Source: Byssothecium circinans (taxonomy: Eukaryota > Ascomycota > Dothideomycetes > Pleosporales > Massarinaceae). From it: a DNA stretch of 64,000 nucleotides. The notes beneath the pieces were generated by a model. That model saw only the letters and a list, made by a program, of their open reading frames with translations. It was not told where the DNA came from and searched no databases. The translations under genes were made by a program, and so were the position numbers. This document shows, piece by piece, positions 20,558 to 33,101 of the stretch. How positions within the stretch are numbered: the stretch's first letter is position 1; each line of letters begins with the position of its first letter. The stretch is from positions 807,534 to 871,533 of the forward strand of contig ML976984.1 of the NCBI GenBank assembly GCA_010015675.1, written 5' to 3'.

Positions 20558-22315
20558 TTTGAAAGAATGTTTCTCGAAGGAGTGGCTGTTTGGTCGTATG
20601 GTTGAATGAGAGTGTTTGAAGTGTGGGAAGAAGCTTCTGTTTTGAGATGACGATAGTTTCTCTCTCACTGCGAGATCCTGCTTCCCTTTATATTCTTTTT
20701 TTTGTCTTCCCTTTCTTTCCCTTCATTTTCTTTCGGGCCTTTTCAGGCCCTCGCCTTCATCCTTCTCTTCCTATAAATAGCGTTTAGGTAGCGAAAGCCT
20801 CGGTTTGAGCCCCATCGCCAAATGCATCGTGCTGGTATACGGTCTGTATACACTGTCTCCCGCGTAGACTATACCTGATGCAGTTGTTTGGACATGTAGG
20901 CGCAGTCAAAAGTTCCCTTGCTCGGTCCTGCGAGTACCATAGGTTGGCTAGTACTACCTTGTAGAACAGCCACATCAAACCCAAGGCTAGCAATGTTAAT
21001 GACGAGATAAAGTTAACGTGCGTTAGGCGCGACGTGGAGATTTCTGTTGGTCACTCTTTTCTCTTTGGATTTGTTTGAAGTTGATCGCAAAGTAGGTGAC
21101 CTTGCTCTGTGTGCGACTTCCGAGAGAACCTTGGAACAAACGTGTGGAGGCAATGCGATCCTCAAGAACGCACGGCAAGCTTAATAGAGAATATTTTCCA
21201 GTGGTGAAAATAGAGCTTGGTGGCCTTTGGAGCGCCCCAAAGGCCGTCAAGAAAGAGATTCATCCTTGCAGTGGGCCTGAGGAAAGGTGACCACGAGATA
21301 TGGTGCTTTGTCTTTCACTGCGGGTTGGGTTGATGTGTCAATTCGTGTTTGCGTTGGATGCCCGAATTTGAATGTCTTTTACAAGTGTGACGAGGAAGGA
21401 ATATGGTTTATTGCAAGCCGATAGAGACAAACAAGCGAAGAAGGGCTTGGAATTCGGGGCCCGTGTGTCGACGGAAGAGGTGCGAGACGGAATGATAGAG
21501 TTCTATTCAAGTACGCTTGGGCATAAAGGCCTTGGGTGTATGGAAGTTGGGTCAGTTTGACGAGGGGCGGTGGAGCAACTGATCCTTTGCTAGTCTCCCA
21601 GGTTCGAAGCATAGTAACTCACAACGTTCGATGGATTGATGAACGCGTGCGGATTCTCATTTTGGTACCTATTAAATTAAGCTGAGGATGTGTTGACTTG
21701 GTATTTCCAGCACTAGCGGCTCGTTCCTTGAGCTAGCAAGTAGGGGAATACTGAAGCTACTTGACATCATGGCATGTCGAGACTGCCCCTATCTACTTGT
21801 CGTTTCGCTTGAAATCAACATGCATGTGAATGCATGTTACAGGTACAGAGCGACTTCAACAACCAGGTTCCCCATAGCTCTGATGGTATCTTATGATAGA
21901 CGAAAGGAATCCGGAGGTTTGACATACTTTCGTGCACAAAGGGACTATTGACTTTCTTCATCACTGCTGTCACAAACAAGAGCCAGAGTGAAACAATAAG
22001 CTGAACGAGCAGCAAATAACAAGCTCACGAAAGAAGGTGAATAATCAGTGGCGAGACGATGGCGACGCTGGCCCTTTACACGGCGTAATCATCTATCTTC
22101 TGATTGGCCGCATCAGAAATCAGGTGACCCGAGCTGGAGCAAACCCGCAACTGCCTAGTAGAAGTTTGGAATATAAAGTCACTACTTTTGGTTGCTTGCT
22201 TTCTTCTTTCGAAACCAAACCACTCTCACTTTTCACAATCAATTCTCTCCCCGAACGTTCTATCGACAACATCAGCTCAACTTCATACACACCCACCACC
22301 AGATACCACTCCACG
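20558..22315. other. Intergenic, 1.76 kb
   Basis: Between divergent small cysteine-rich genes. I found no convincing coding sequence, RNA gene or repeat; C/T-rich tracts near 20700-20770 suit the promoter of the secreted protein gene. Confidence 0.5.
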
Positions 22316-22713
22316 ATGACCTGCTGCGGACGCAACAACGGCGAGTGCGTGTGCGCTCAAGAAGCAAAGTGCTCGTGCGGAAAACAGCCCGCTCTCCAAT
22401 GCAGTATGCCAAACTACCTCTGCCTTTCACCTTCTCGATGTCCGTTCGGAATTCCTGCTTCTTCGACCACGTCCTGCTTCCTATGACGTATGTATACTGA
22501 TGTGTGGACTGTAGCTTGCGACAAAGCTGCCACCGAGAACAAGCTGCCCACCAGCACCTGCGCATGCGGAAAGCGCGCTGAAAGTATGTCCTTGCCCAAC
22601 GAGCGAGAGGGAGAGAGTGCATGTTGACTGAGGATGCAGATTCGTGCACTTGCGGCCGCGCCAGCGATGGCGGTTCTTCGGCGCTCGAGACCGACTTCAC
22701 AACGCAGAAATAG
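22316..22713 (+). CDS. Small CxC-rich protein, metallothionein-like
   Basis: Exons 22316-22403, 22515-22583 and 22640-22713 (all phase 1) give 76 residues with 12 cysteines, ten of them in five C-x-C pairs (11/13, 19/21, 29/31, 45/47, 55/57) plus a CC at 3-4. There is no signal peptide, so it should be cytosolic. The opening MTCCGRNNGECVCAQE and the ending ALETDFT are conserved, as I recall, in a widespread ascomycete family of unknown function whose members usually have one or two more CxC modules. Metal binding is inferred from cysteine spacing. Each intron falls near a module boundary, as if modules were gained or lost by exon. Confidence 0.85.
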
Positions 22714-23467
22714 ATTGCGATGAGTTCTGAAGCTTGGTCGGGGTGTTATGGCGTTTGTGAACGGGCAATCGGGGCTTCTTCAACGGTCGGCGGCACCATC
22801 GCGGCTGGGAGTCGATCGTCCATATGTGCAATCTGTGCATTAGCTTGAAGCATCCAGAAATACAATCATATGTATATTGAAATATGGCCACGCCTTCCAG
22901 TCTTGTTCCATCCTTGAGTGCGTCGTCCAGGTCTCCCCCTACAATTATTTCCCTGCCAGGATGTATTATGAGACCGTTTTCGTGGGGTTTGGTGACGAGC
23001 TGGATATGGATGCATGGTCATTTCGACAGCTGCGACAAACGACGGTGAGGTATCATTATGGATGATGGAGGACATGGAAGGTCTCACAAACAGAGTTTAG
23101 ACGACGCTTTGACCGCGCCCGCCAAGTCGCGGATAGAATCTCCACCACCAGTCCCGCATCTTGCGATCCCGCATGACAGCTGCACCGAGCCGCCCTGCAG
23201 CTGAAGCCATATTGTCCTCGTTCGCTGCCGTGCCTCCCTCCGACATGCCCAATCCTCGTTTTCACGATTGACGACCCGTTCCGCATCCATCTCCTCCTCC
23301 CCCTTTCGCGAACCGCCCACCGTTCGCCCCACGATTTCAAAGCAGCCCTCGAGAAATAGAGCGTCGGACCACTAGTATCGCCGCCATATCTCCATCACAC
23401 CTTCGCTGCTGGTTTGACCGGCTACCTACCAGGCGGGAATCGCCCCGCTACGGGCATTGCGGCGAAA
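22714..23467. other. Intergenic before AP-2 alpha
   Basis: 3' flank of the CxC-rich gene and promoter of the adaptin gene. No other gene is seen. Confidence 0.5.
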
Positions 23468-26400
23468 ATGGAGGGCCGCTCTGTAGGCAGTGGCCTCTTC
23501 AGCCGGAACAACTCGGGCAATGTCCCGACTATGCGAGGTAGGAAGTCTGAATCGACATTGCAGACTGGAGGCTTATACTGCGTGTGCAGGTTTGGTCTCA
23601 TTCATTGCCGATCTCAGAAATGCGCGAGCACGAGAGCTTGAAGAAAAGAGGATAAACAAGGAGTTGGCGAACATAAGGTAAACAATACTAGTACAGGTCT
23701 AGTAGATGGCATGCTAATTGGATTGCAGGCAAAAGTTTAGAGGTATTCCTAGCTCCCACGCCTCCAATTGTTCCATCTAACGCGAACCCTCCAGATGGCG
23801 GTTTGAACGGCTACCAGCGAAAGAAATACGTCTGTAAGCTCCTGTACATATACATCCTCGGCTGGAACGTCGATTTCGGCCATCTCGAAGCTGTCAACCT
23901 CATCTCCGCGACCAAATACTCTGAAAAGCAAATCGGTTATCTCGCTGTCACCCTATTCCTACACGAAGAACACGAATTACTACACTTGGTTGTCAACAGT
24001 ATTCGGAAGGACTTGCTGGACCATAATGAGCTGAACAACTGTCTTGCTCTCCATGCGATTGCGAACGTGGGTGGAAAAGAGATGGGAGAGGCGCTGAGTC
24101 CGGAAGTACACAGATTGCTCATCTCACCGTCAGTTCTCACGTCTCTAGTTCCGTAACGTTTCTGATTAAATATAGGGCATCGAAAGCATTCGTCAAGAAG
24201 AAGGCAGCGCTCACTCTTCTACGACTATACCGCAAATTTCCGAACATCGTACAAAACGAGTGGGCCGAACGCATCATATCTTTAATGGACGACCCCGACA
24301 TGGGCGTTGCGCTTTCCGTCACCTCGCTTGTAATGGCATTGGTCCAGGACAATCAAGAGCAGTACAAGGGAAGCTATGTCAAAGCTGCCAACAGGCTCAA
24401 GCGGATAGTGGTTGACAACGAGTGCGCGGAGGGCTATTTCTACTATAAAGTTCCATGTCCGTGGATACAAGTGAAGCTGCTGAAGCTCCTGCAGTACTAT
24501 CCACCTCCAGGTTCGCAGCAAGCTCTACATGGGTTATAATCGTATGCTAACATTTCGCAGAGGACTCGCACATTCGCAAACTCATACGGGACGCGCTACA
24601 AAAGATCATGGATTCTGCCCTTGAGATGCCGAAGAACGTGCAACAGAACAACGCTCAGAATGCTGTCCTCTTCGAAGCTATCAACCTCGTCATCCACCTA
24701 GACACGGAACAAGATCTTATGGTACAAATCTCGACGCGATTAGGTAAATTCATTGCGTCGCGTGAGACCAACGTCCGTTATCTGGGTCTCGAAGCCATGA
24801 CACATCTGGCGGCGCGAGGAGAAACACTCGACCCCATCAAGAAGCATCAGTCTATCATCATAGGGTCTTTAAGAGACAGAGATATCAGTGTGAGGAGACA
24901 GGGCTTAGACTTGCTGTATAGCATGTGCGACCCTACCAATGCCCAAGCCATCGTTTCGGAACTATTGCGCTACCTTCAATCGGCCGATTACGCGATAAGA
25001 GAGGAAATGGTGCTGAAGATTGCGATTTTGACCGAGAAGTATGCGACCGATGTGCAGTGGTATGTCGATATATCACTGCGGCTAATCGCAATGGCTGGAG
25101 ATCACGTCAGCGACGAGGTGTGGCAACGAGTCATTCAGATCGTTACGAATAACGAGGAGTTGCAAGTGTACGCCGCCCAGAATATTCTCCAATATGTCAA
25201 GTCCGACTGCCACGAAACGCTTGTCAAGATCGGAGGGTACCTGCTGGGTGAATTCGGTCATTTAATTGCCGATACCAAGGGATGCAGTCCTATCGAACAG
25301 TTCATGGCCCTGAACGCGAAGATGCGAGGTTGTCCTTCGAGTACAAGAGCTATAATACTTTCATGTTTCGTCAAGTTCGTGAACCTGTTCCCGGAAATTA
25401 AACCACAGCTGCTGCAGACCTTTCGAGCGTATAGCCACTCGCTCGATTCGGAGCTCCAACAAAGAGCTTGCGAATACCTTGCTCTTGCAACTATGCCGAC
25501 AGATGATCTTCTCCGAACCGTATGCGACGAAATGCCACCATTCCCCGAGCGAACATCAGCTCTCCTGTCTCGACTGCACCAGAAGCATGCCACTACAAGT
25601 GACAAGCGAACATGGGTCATAGGAGGGAAGGATGCGAACGCCGATCCAAAAGAGTTCAACTTGGTTCGTCAGCCTACCGGGTTGAAGAGAAGTTTCACAA
25701 CCCCTACAGGAGCGAGCGGTACTTCTGGAACAAATGGCACAAATGGCGTGAACAATCTGTCAGAAGACCTAGCCGGGCTGGATATGAACATCGACACCAA
25801 CAAGGTGCTGAAAGCACCTAACCTGGCAAGCGCGGCACATCTGAGTCCAGACTGGGAGGTTGGATACAACCGTCTCCTGCTTCGTGCGGAAGGTGTGCTT
25901 TACGAGGATGCACAGATTCAAATCGGTCTTCGGACTGAGTACCGTCAGCAGCTTGGATGTCTTATTTTCTATTTCACGAACAAGTCTTCCTTTCCGATGG
26001 GCTCTTTCACAACCACGCTCGACAACAGGTCATCGGAAACTCTCAAGACGGATATCAAGGGTCTCCCGGAGACGGTCATTCAACCCGAAGGCCAAACACA
26101 GCAGACAATCATGTTCGAAGCCAAGAATGTGTTTGCAGATCCTCCGACAATACGTATTTCTTACCTCGCAGGTGCGCTGCAGGCGCTTACCCTGCAACTT
26201 CCAGTGTACCTACACAAGTACATGGATGCTGCCGAGCTGAGCGGAGAGGACTTCTTCAAGAGATGGAAACAAATTGGTGGAGAGCCGCGCGAAGCCCAAC
26301 GGATATTTGGTCTCATGCACAAGAACCGTACGATGAGTCCCGAGTATGTAAGGAGAGTGGTGCAAGGTTTCAGATGGGGTATTTTGGACGGCTTGGACCC

Positions 26401-26646
26401 GAATGCAAAGAACATCGTGGGCGCGACGGTTCTGCACACAGTGGATGGCAAATTCGGGTGCCTGCTCAGACTAGAGCCGAACTACGATACCCAGGTAAGT
26501 CCTGTCTGGTCATGAAAGGATAGTTCGTTTGCTGATGTGAATAGATGTACCGCATCACTATCCGCGCGACCGACGAAGCCGTCCCACCTATCCTCATCAA
26601 AGCCATGGAGGACCGACTATCACAGGGGGTAGAAGGCCTCATTTAG
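23468..26646 (+). CDS. apl3: AP-2 complex subunit alpha (adaptin)
   Basis: Seven exons: 23468-23537, 23590-23677, 23729-23742, 23795-24128, 24176-24510, 24561-26494, 26545-26646. They close in phase to 958 residues, standard for alpha adaptin. The trunk opens MRGLVSFIADLRNAR, then DGGLNGYQRKKYVCKLLYIY, the alpha-adaptin signature region. A hinge with Gly/Thr/Asn repeats lies near residue 680. The ear domain ends with MYRITIRATDEAVPPIL. The protein links clathrin, cargo and PI(4,5)P2 in plasma-membrane endocytosis. In filamentous fungi AP-2 also supports polar growth (family knowledge). Exon 3 is only 14 nt. Confidence 0.96.
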
Positions 26647-27722
26647 TTTCTAATGAGCACTGTTATTCACCATCATCATCTGTTCTTAGCACCATTCTTT
26701 GTACTGTACAGGCAGGTGGGCAGTTTTCATGTAGTGATGGGGGGGATATTGCTCCAGGCAGCGAGCGATGTTGGTTGATGTGCCGGACTCGTTCAGGGTA
26801 GCTAATGTTTTTTTTGCGCGAGTGGGTGGTTGTTTTTGGACTGCATTTGAAGCGAAGCGAAATGGAATGTCTAGCTTGCGGCAGGAGTTTGTATAAGTGA
26901 TGGAAGAGATGATGGGTGAGAGTGGTGCATAAGATGAATGGAAGGAAAGGATGGGAGAACATACCCGCATGAATGACAGTTTGGTGCGCTTTCTCTTGAG
27001 TCCCAGATGGTGATGAAATAAGAGAGACATGTGAGTTTTGTATCTAGCGTGTGATGACGTGTCGCGAACGTGCTATTCAACGTCACGCGTTATCTAACAG
27101 CTTCATACCTAGGCAGCCCTTTTACCTTGCGCCGAAGGGCGCAGTATCCCGCTAGTCTTTCCCTGCCTCGGCCACAGCAAGCTACCTTCAATAGGCCGTT
27201 TACAATCGCTTCTTCGCCACTCCTCTCAACATCCTTTTCTTCTGTGAAGCCCTCCACTTCTTCAGAAAAATATTTGCAGCAATACGACTGCTGATCTCTT
27301 TCCCTGCTGTAAAAAAGAGGCCGTTCGTTTTTATCTAAAAAAGGTGCGGTTGCCCCAGTGCTACGGTTCTGCCCGCTTGAAGAGGATATAATCGGTGAAA
27401 GAGTGGGTGCAACAAAACGTTTGACCAGAGGGAAAGAGCTATTACGAGGGTGCGCACGGGGTGGGAAAGGAAATTAAAGCTGCACCTACAACTTTCTCTT
27501 TCTTTGCCTGGATTGTGGAGAGTTTATTGCTTTACTCCATCGAACAGATTCAAACAGAGGAATCAAACGGCAAATACCCGCGCCAACAGGTATCCTCATC
27601 GCTCCTGCAGAGAAGCTACCACAGCCATCTCAAAATACAGCGAGGAAGAACCCGAAAACATCTTCCCTAGAAATATTACCTTAAGCTTCAACCACCCTCG
27701 ATCATTCAATTCATCTAATCCA
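26647..27722. other. Intergenic before NADAR gene
   Basis: About 1.1 kb with no supported gene. An open frame continuing upstream of 27723 (27450-27722) is probably leader sequence. Confidence 0.5.
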
Positions 27723-28517
27723 ATGTCCGTCACCGCCTCCGCCTCCACCACCACCCCCGCCAGCAAACCAGTCTACTTCTGGAAACCCACCCAAGGCAAC
27801 GGCTACCTCGGCCAATGGTACTGGTCGCCCTTCACGCACAACAACGACACGTACCACACGGCCGAGATGTGGATGATGGTGCAAAAAGCGCGGCTCTTCG
27901 GCGACGAAGATGTCGCGGTCCAGATGCTGGCCACGACGGATCCGAGGCGGCATAAAGCGTTGGGGAGGGAGGTGAAGGGGTTTAGGGAGGGGGTGTGGGA
28001 TGCTAGTATGTTTCCTCCTTTTTTCTTTGTCTTTTTCTTCACTGTTGTTTTGGGAGCGGGTAGCGGAGGAGGGGATGGAGATGGGTGAGAGGGAGAGGCG
28101 CTAATGTTCATGTGCGTGTGGTAGATAAACGACAAATTGTCACTGAGGGCAATATGCATAAATTCACCATCTCGGATGATGCTGAGATGCTGAGGGGGAT
28201 GTTGTTTGAGACGGGGGAGAGGGAGTTGGTGGAGGCTAGTCCTATGGATCGGATCTGGTGAGTCATCCTACCCTGCCTTCCAGTAGCCTTCTTTTCTTTT
28301 ACATGACACGGTCTTTGAGCGCTATGTGGATACATGAGACTGACTTCGTATGTTTTTTTTCCGTTTTAGGAGCATCGGGTACGCGGAGAAGAACGCAGAA
28401 TTTAATCGAAAGCGGTGGGGGCAGAATTTGTTGGGCAAGGTGTTGATGGATGTGAGGACGCGGCTGAGGGAGTTGGAGAAGGAGAAGGAGAAGGGGGAGG
28501 GGCTGGAGGGCGAGTGA
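27723..28517 (+). CDS. NADAR-domain protein (YbiA-like N-glycosidase family)
   Basis: Exons 27723-28005, 28125-28257 and 28370-28517 give 187 residues, essentially one NADAR domain. Family motifs: YLGQWYWSPF near the start, HTAEMWMMVQKARLFGD (the Glu in this helix is catalytic in characterised members), DPRRHKALGREVKGF, IW-SIGYAEKN and RWGQNLLGKVLMDVR. YbiA in bacteria cleaves the glycosidic bond of reactive riboflavin intermediates, and other NADAR proteins remove ADP-ribose from guanine in DNA. Which reaction this one performs cannot be told. The C-terminus is a short Glu/Lys-rich tail (EKEKEKGEGLEGE). It converges on the zinc-cluster gene. Confidence 0.9.
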
Positions 28518-28654
28518 TGGGCTGATAGAGGGTGGGGGTATTGGCATCTGGTTGGGTAGGGGGAGATAAATGGTCCATTGTACAGTACTTTGAGATCGAA
28601 ACGGCGTTGAAATGGAGCGTATTCCCGCTCGCATTATTACTACGGTACCTTTAT

Positions 28655-30817
28655 CTATCTCAGATCCAGAGACGTGCGAGTCGCCAATAATGGACGTCCT
28701 AGCTCCCCCTTCTCACCCAGCTCATTCAACCTTTTCGCCTCAAGCCCTATGTTGAGTTTCGTTAACAGCTCCATGGCTAAATCTCTCGCGCGCTGCATCT
28801 CCAGATCCTCTCCGTCACCGATGATTTTAATGATGGTGCGGTAGATATCGAAGTATTCCCGCATTTTGGTGTATGAAGGTGCAGATTCCGGCGGGGAGTG
28901 GAGATGGTGCGATAGTACGGTTACCAGAGCGGCTATTAGGGGACGCTTGAGGACTCTGGTGCTTATTAGTAGACATTTCGTCCAAAGAGAAGGGGAAAGG
29001 AAGGGAAGGGGAAGTGGATCCATTAGACGTACACGCAAATCCTAAACTGATCATGCGGCGTAACCGCCAACAGGCCCAAAAGATGCTCCGCATCCTTCCA
29101 CGCTTCATGCCTCTTCTGACCCGCCAACTTAGCCAGACTATCCGTCGAAAACGGATTAACCCACGGATCCAGCCCGAGCACCAGAAAAGCCTGGAGACGG
29201 AATACGGTAGCAAAGTACGAAGCTTCCACACTCAATGTATGCAAGAGATCCGAGCGATACAGCAACTGGAAAAGCTCCTCGGGCGTACGACTAAAGAGCT
29301 CGTTGTCACGCCATTTTTTAAGCTTTTGCAGGAGAGTTTGGGTGATGGTGACGGTCTCCTGTGGAGCGCGTTTGCGCGGTTTCATGCTGAGGACTTGATC
29401 GATGGCTTCGGATTGGAGGAGCACGAGGTGCACACGAAGGGCGAATATGTTGACTTTAAGATTACCTTCAGCGGCTGTCACGGTACCCAGAGAGTCGTAA
29501 GGGTCGTCGGCGGGGAACACGGCTGTGATGTCGTCGCGACTGTGCGTGATGGGGACGTTGGAGAAGATATTTTCGTCTGTATCAAGGATGAAGGCGAGCC
29601 AGAAGACGCGGCGTTGCTGTTCGATATCTTGGTGGCTTGTCATCTGCAGGTTGTTCTCCGAGTTGTAGGCAAAACATTGGGCGATTCGTAGGGCGGTCGA
29701 GACGTATAGTGAGTACGGTGTTTCTTGGCGTGAACTTCGGATCAGCATGGCGAGACCGAGTAAGCACTGCACGAGGCCGAATGTGGGTGGGGCGACGAGG
29801 AGGCCTGATACGGTGGGTAAGATCTTGCGGAGGTACCAGTCGGCTAGTTGGTCGTCTTCAGGGGTACCTACGGCGCTCAAGCCTCGCGATCGATGGGCTA
29901 TACCGAAGATAACGTATATACTGGCCCAAGCTAATGCTGAGCCGTCTGAACCTCCTTCGTAACAGATTCGCAGATGCTGAGTGATGTCGCGAGGCCTGTA
30001 TAATGGGTTCGCAGTATTGAAGTCAACTAGGAACTCGGTGAGCAACGAAGTGCCCAGTTCGGCAGGGGGAAGATAGGCATTGCATTGATATGGAGTAGCG
30101 TTGCCCTCGATGATAGGGATACCCTCCGGCGACAATGATGGTTGGAAAGACGGATCTTGCAACAAGGCTGCTTCGACCTGGAAGTCTGCGGATGGCTCAA
30201 AGTCGTCCAGGGTCTGGAAGCCCGCATCGTCGGTGCCGTTGGATAGACTGAGATCCGCAGTCTGTGCCGATGAGGGCTCCTCTTGCGAGCTATATTCCAA
30301 ACGGTCCACATAGCTCTCAGGATCGACGTCTGGGAAATTGTTGACTGGGAAGGCGTCGACTTCTGAGCGCAAATTGTCTACCCATGTTGATAGTGATAAT
30401 GATGAATCCGGCGGCTGAAGAGGCTGTTGTTGGATGTGTGGTTGTGCTGCACTGCGTTCCTGGAGAAGAGCCTCTAGGTTCTGGATCCGGCGTTCATATT
30501 CAATGCTTCGATCTCTACGATTAATGTCAGTCAATCCTTCCGTACTTGTTTCGACACGTGTTGGCATTACTTCCGAGTTTTCGCGCGTTGCTTGCGGACG
30601 TGGGTAGTTGTACAGTTCTCTTTTAGTTGGACGCAATGATTGCAACTGCTCGCGCCCGCAGTCCACAAGCACCTTCGTTTTCTCTTTCGGCAGGAATCGC
30701 ACGCCTGGCAGGTATCAGCACGTACGTTCCGCTTGAGTGGTACATGCACCTGTAGAGGAAGAAGCTCACTTTCACAGTAGCGGCAGAGCCACGTTTCTCA
30801 ACGCCTGTTCCTGACAT
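28655..30817 (-). CDS. Zn(II)2Cys6 transcription factor
   Basis: Exons 30817-30770, 30704-30571, 30514-29033 and 28955-28655 join to 654 residues. The first intron (65 nt) must be removed to fuse TVK to ACDSCRKRKRRC. The six zinc ligands are Cys 18, 21, 28, 37, 40, 47, followed by a short linker and a coiled coil (DRSIEYERRIQNLEALLQER) for dimerisation. The middle is the fungal-specific transcription factor domain (FLVDFNTANPLYRP..., and FWLAFILDTDENIF with the conserved W/D). It is a nuclear regulator. No neighbour gives a clear target; the adjacent phosphoribosyltransferase and NADAR genes are only suggestive. Confidence 0.9.
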
Positions 30818-31269
30818 GTTACCAGTCTGCAACCACGAGTAAACTGAATGAGGGGTGGAAGAGGCTTTGAATGTTCGAGAAGACCAGAGCTGAAGTAATG
30901 ATTGTGGAGGGTTGGCTTATTGGTCCTATCCCACTTCAGGCTAATGCTTACAAATCAGATCCCTGGATGTAGACAAGGAATCCATCGTTCGTGTGTAAAG
31001 TCAGTATTCTCAAGAGCCTTTCAATCTTTTATGATGCTTTTCAAGTAATAAAGGGTGCGTGAAGCAGTCCGCGGGTTCGGACCAATATGTGTCAGTTCGC
31101 TTTTGGTACACCAAGTGTGCTCTACATGCTGGTTCCAAGATCTCTCTAGACGCTTGAGATCAACGTTCAAATATCGTCTTCCAAAATCCATATGCTCCAT
31201 GCAAAAGTCCATATATCATGTCATGTCCTAGTCATTTCTCATCACCATCTCAGCCTAGCACAGGGTCCA
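30818..31269. other. Intergenic, tandem minus-strand genes
   Basis: Promoter of the zinc-cluster gene and 3' flank of the phosphoribosyltransferase gene. Nothing else seen. Confidence 0.5.
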
Positions 31270-32326
31270 CTACTTTGTTTTCTCCTCCTGCTCCCTTGAC
31301 AGCCGATCATGCTCATCAATATCCGTCGCCTCCCACGGATAGCAGATCCACACATCGCCCACCGTTACCGCCGCCTCATACCGTCCCTGCACGATTTCCT
31401 CGGGCAACATACCCTTCTTTTTCTTGTCCTTGTTGTGCAGTACGAAAATGCTGAATGTGGTCTTCTCGTCTTCCCTGCCAGTCTTCTTCTGTGCCTCAAT
31501 GACGTCCTTCTCGAGCTCGCGCACAGCATACTCGAGCGTCGTCCGTGTATCATCGACCTCGTCTACGATGAGGATGTTTTTGCCGATCAGGTTGGCCATC
31601 TCGAGAGACGAGAGGTCGAGCCATTGTGTGCGGGTGACTTTTGTGCCAGGCTTCTCGACGGGGTCGGTGCCGAGGGATTCGTAGAGGGAGAGGCCGATGG
31701 CCTGGATAGGGATGTTGGGAGCGCCGGGTGTCTTGAGGAAAGAGCTGCAGGAAATCGAATTAGCTTGTATTCGAGTCTTGTTATACTCCGTCGGAGGGTT
31801 TTGAGACTTCGACCGTGTAAGAGTCAGAACATACCGTAGAATTCGCGCTGGAACGTAGCCTCCGCCACCGATCGCTACCATTAGCTGAGGGTGGAATTCA
31901 TCGAGTATGCGAACCGCGGCACCCTGGCACAGCTTGTGGACCTATTCCGTACCCATAATTAGCTTCTCCCGAATCTGTAATCCTCTTGTGTCCGATCCAA
32001 GATAGCCGGGTAAAGTGACAGGAGGGTAAAAGGAGATCGAGAATGTCGAAATCTCGTAAATGCTGGTATCGAACGTTCAATATCAAGACGGGCCCTGCTT
32101 GTTATGCGCCCAACACAGGCACGACATGAAGACTGATGCACCATGCTCGTCGCGACAACGTTGAAGTGTCTGTCATAGAAGCTGCAGCAGTACGCGGCCG
32201 ACATGCAGCGAACATGGAAGGCACAGCGCGTTTCACATGCTTCAAGGGGTGGAGGGAAAAGTGCAGCGGAACGAGACACATTTATGCACGTACCTGGTTA
32301 TATGTGACGTAAATCTTCTCAACCAT
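31270..32326 (-). CDS. xpt1: Xanthine/hypoxanthine phosphoribosyltransferase (Xpt1-like)
   Basis: Exons 32326-32294, 31941-31835 and 31744-31270 give 204 residues, matching yeast Xpt1 size. The 11-residue first exon (MVEKIYVTYNQ) continues into VHKLCQ and the MVAIGGGGYVPARILR block. The PRPP-binding loop is ILIVDEVDDTRTT. The C-terminus has the VWICYPWEA motif typical of the xanthine phosphoribosyltransferase branch. It should convert xanthine, and probably hypoxanthine or guanine, with PRPP to the nucleotide in purine salvage, in the cytosol. The first intron is long for this window (352 nt). Confidence 0.92.
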
Positions 32327-32746
32327 GATGACGGTAACTGTGTCGCACGTGTGCCTTATCTTGCAGCTTCTGACGCGCAGAACCAGGGGAAGAATGTGAG
32401 GAGAAGAAAAAGTTAGGGGCTGAGGAGGAAGAGTAGAAGCTGTTTTTCAAAATTTGTTGATGCGTGAGGGATACCGAAAGAAAAGATTCGGAGGCCGCCG
32501 CGGTTGCAAGGTTGTGGAGGGGAAGGAAGCCCTACGCTTGTGCGAATTGGGCTTAGTCTGTACCCTCTTTCCGCAGGTGCAAAAATGCATCCCTCCATAC
32601 AGAGGCTTTTCAATTGCTCGATGTTTAAACGCTGCAATCCAACTTTGGCCATGTTTTTTTTATCTCCGTTTCTCAAAACGAAACAACCGTATTACTATCC
32701 AACCAAACTCTCTATTTACCAGTAGCCTTCACCGGTAGGTGACAGC
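32327..32746. other. Intergenic, edge of decayed island
   Basis: Promoter side of the phosphoribosyltransferase gene. No gene is recognised; similarity to functional coding sequence restarts with the HET relic at 32747. Confidence 0.5.
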
Positions 32747-32920
32747 ATGCGCCCTTTAAAACGTTTAAAACGGCAAGATAACGACCAGCTTGGCCTGCGC
32801 GAGTTCATCGGTGTCACCATTCCCCAGTACGCCATCCTCTCACATGCCTGGGCAGCGAACAACAAATAAATAAGTCTCAAAGACTTGACAGAGGACATGG
32901 GCAGAACAGTAGCAAGTTAA
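32747..32920 (+). pseudogene. HET-domain relic, N-terminal piece
   Basis: Reading from the ATG at 32747, the peptide ends with IPQYAILSHAW, the conserved opening motif of HET (heterokaryon incompatibility) domains. A TAA interrupts the frame, and then ISLKDLTEDMG continues in the same frame, matching the next HET motif. The TAA would be CAA or GAA in an intact gene. A second stop follows within 15 codons and similarity ends. It is a fragment of a broken HET gene; the next piece of the domain is found 1.65 kb downstream on the same strand. Confidence 0.75.
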
Positions 32921-33101
32921 GAAAGAGGTGGCAGAGAGAAGTGGTGAAGAAATGATTCAGGCTTTCAAAGATTGGATCAGCACTCATGCAATATACTATC
33001 GATTGACACCATACACCCGCAGTTGAATCCAAACTAGATTTGTTACCCTCCGTGACCACGTACTGTCTTCCACCAGAGTCCTGCGTCAAGATGTCTTGAT
33101 G

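Noticed and set aside
27450..27722. Upstream open frame continuous with the NADAR gene
   Set aside because: The added 91 residues have no NADAR resemblance and include leader-like composition; the ATG at 27723 starts the domain properly.
29014..29691. 225-codon plus-strand frame opposite the zinc-cluster regulator
   Set aside because: It is the complement of the transcription-factor domain, which has the recognisable protein.
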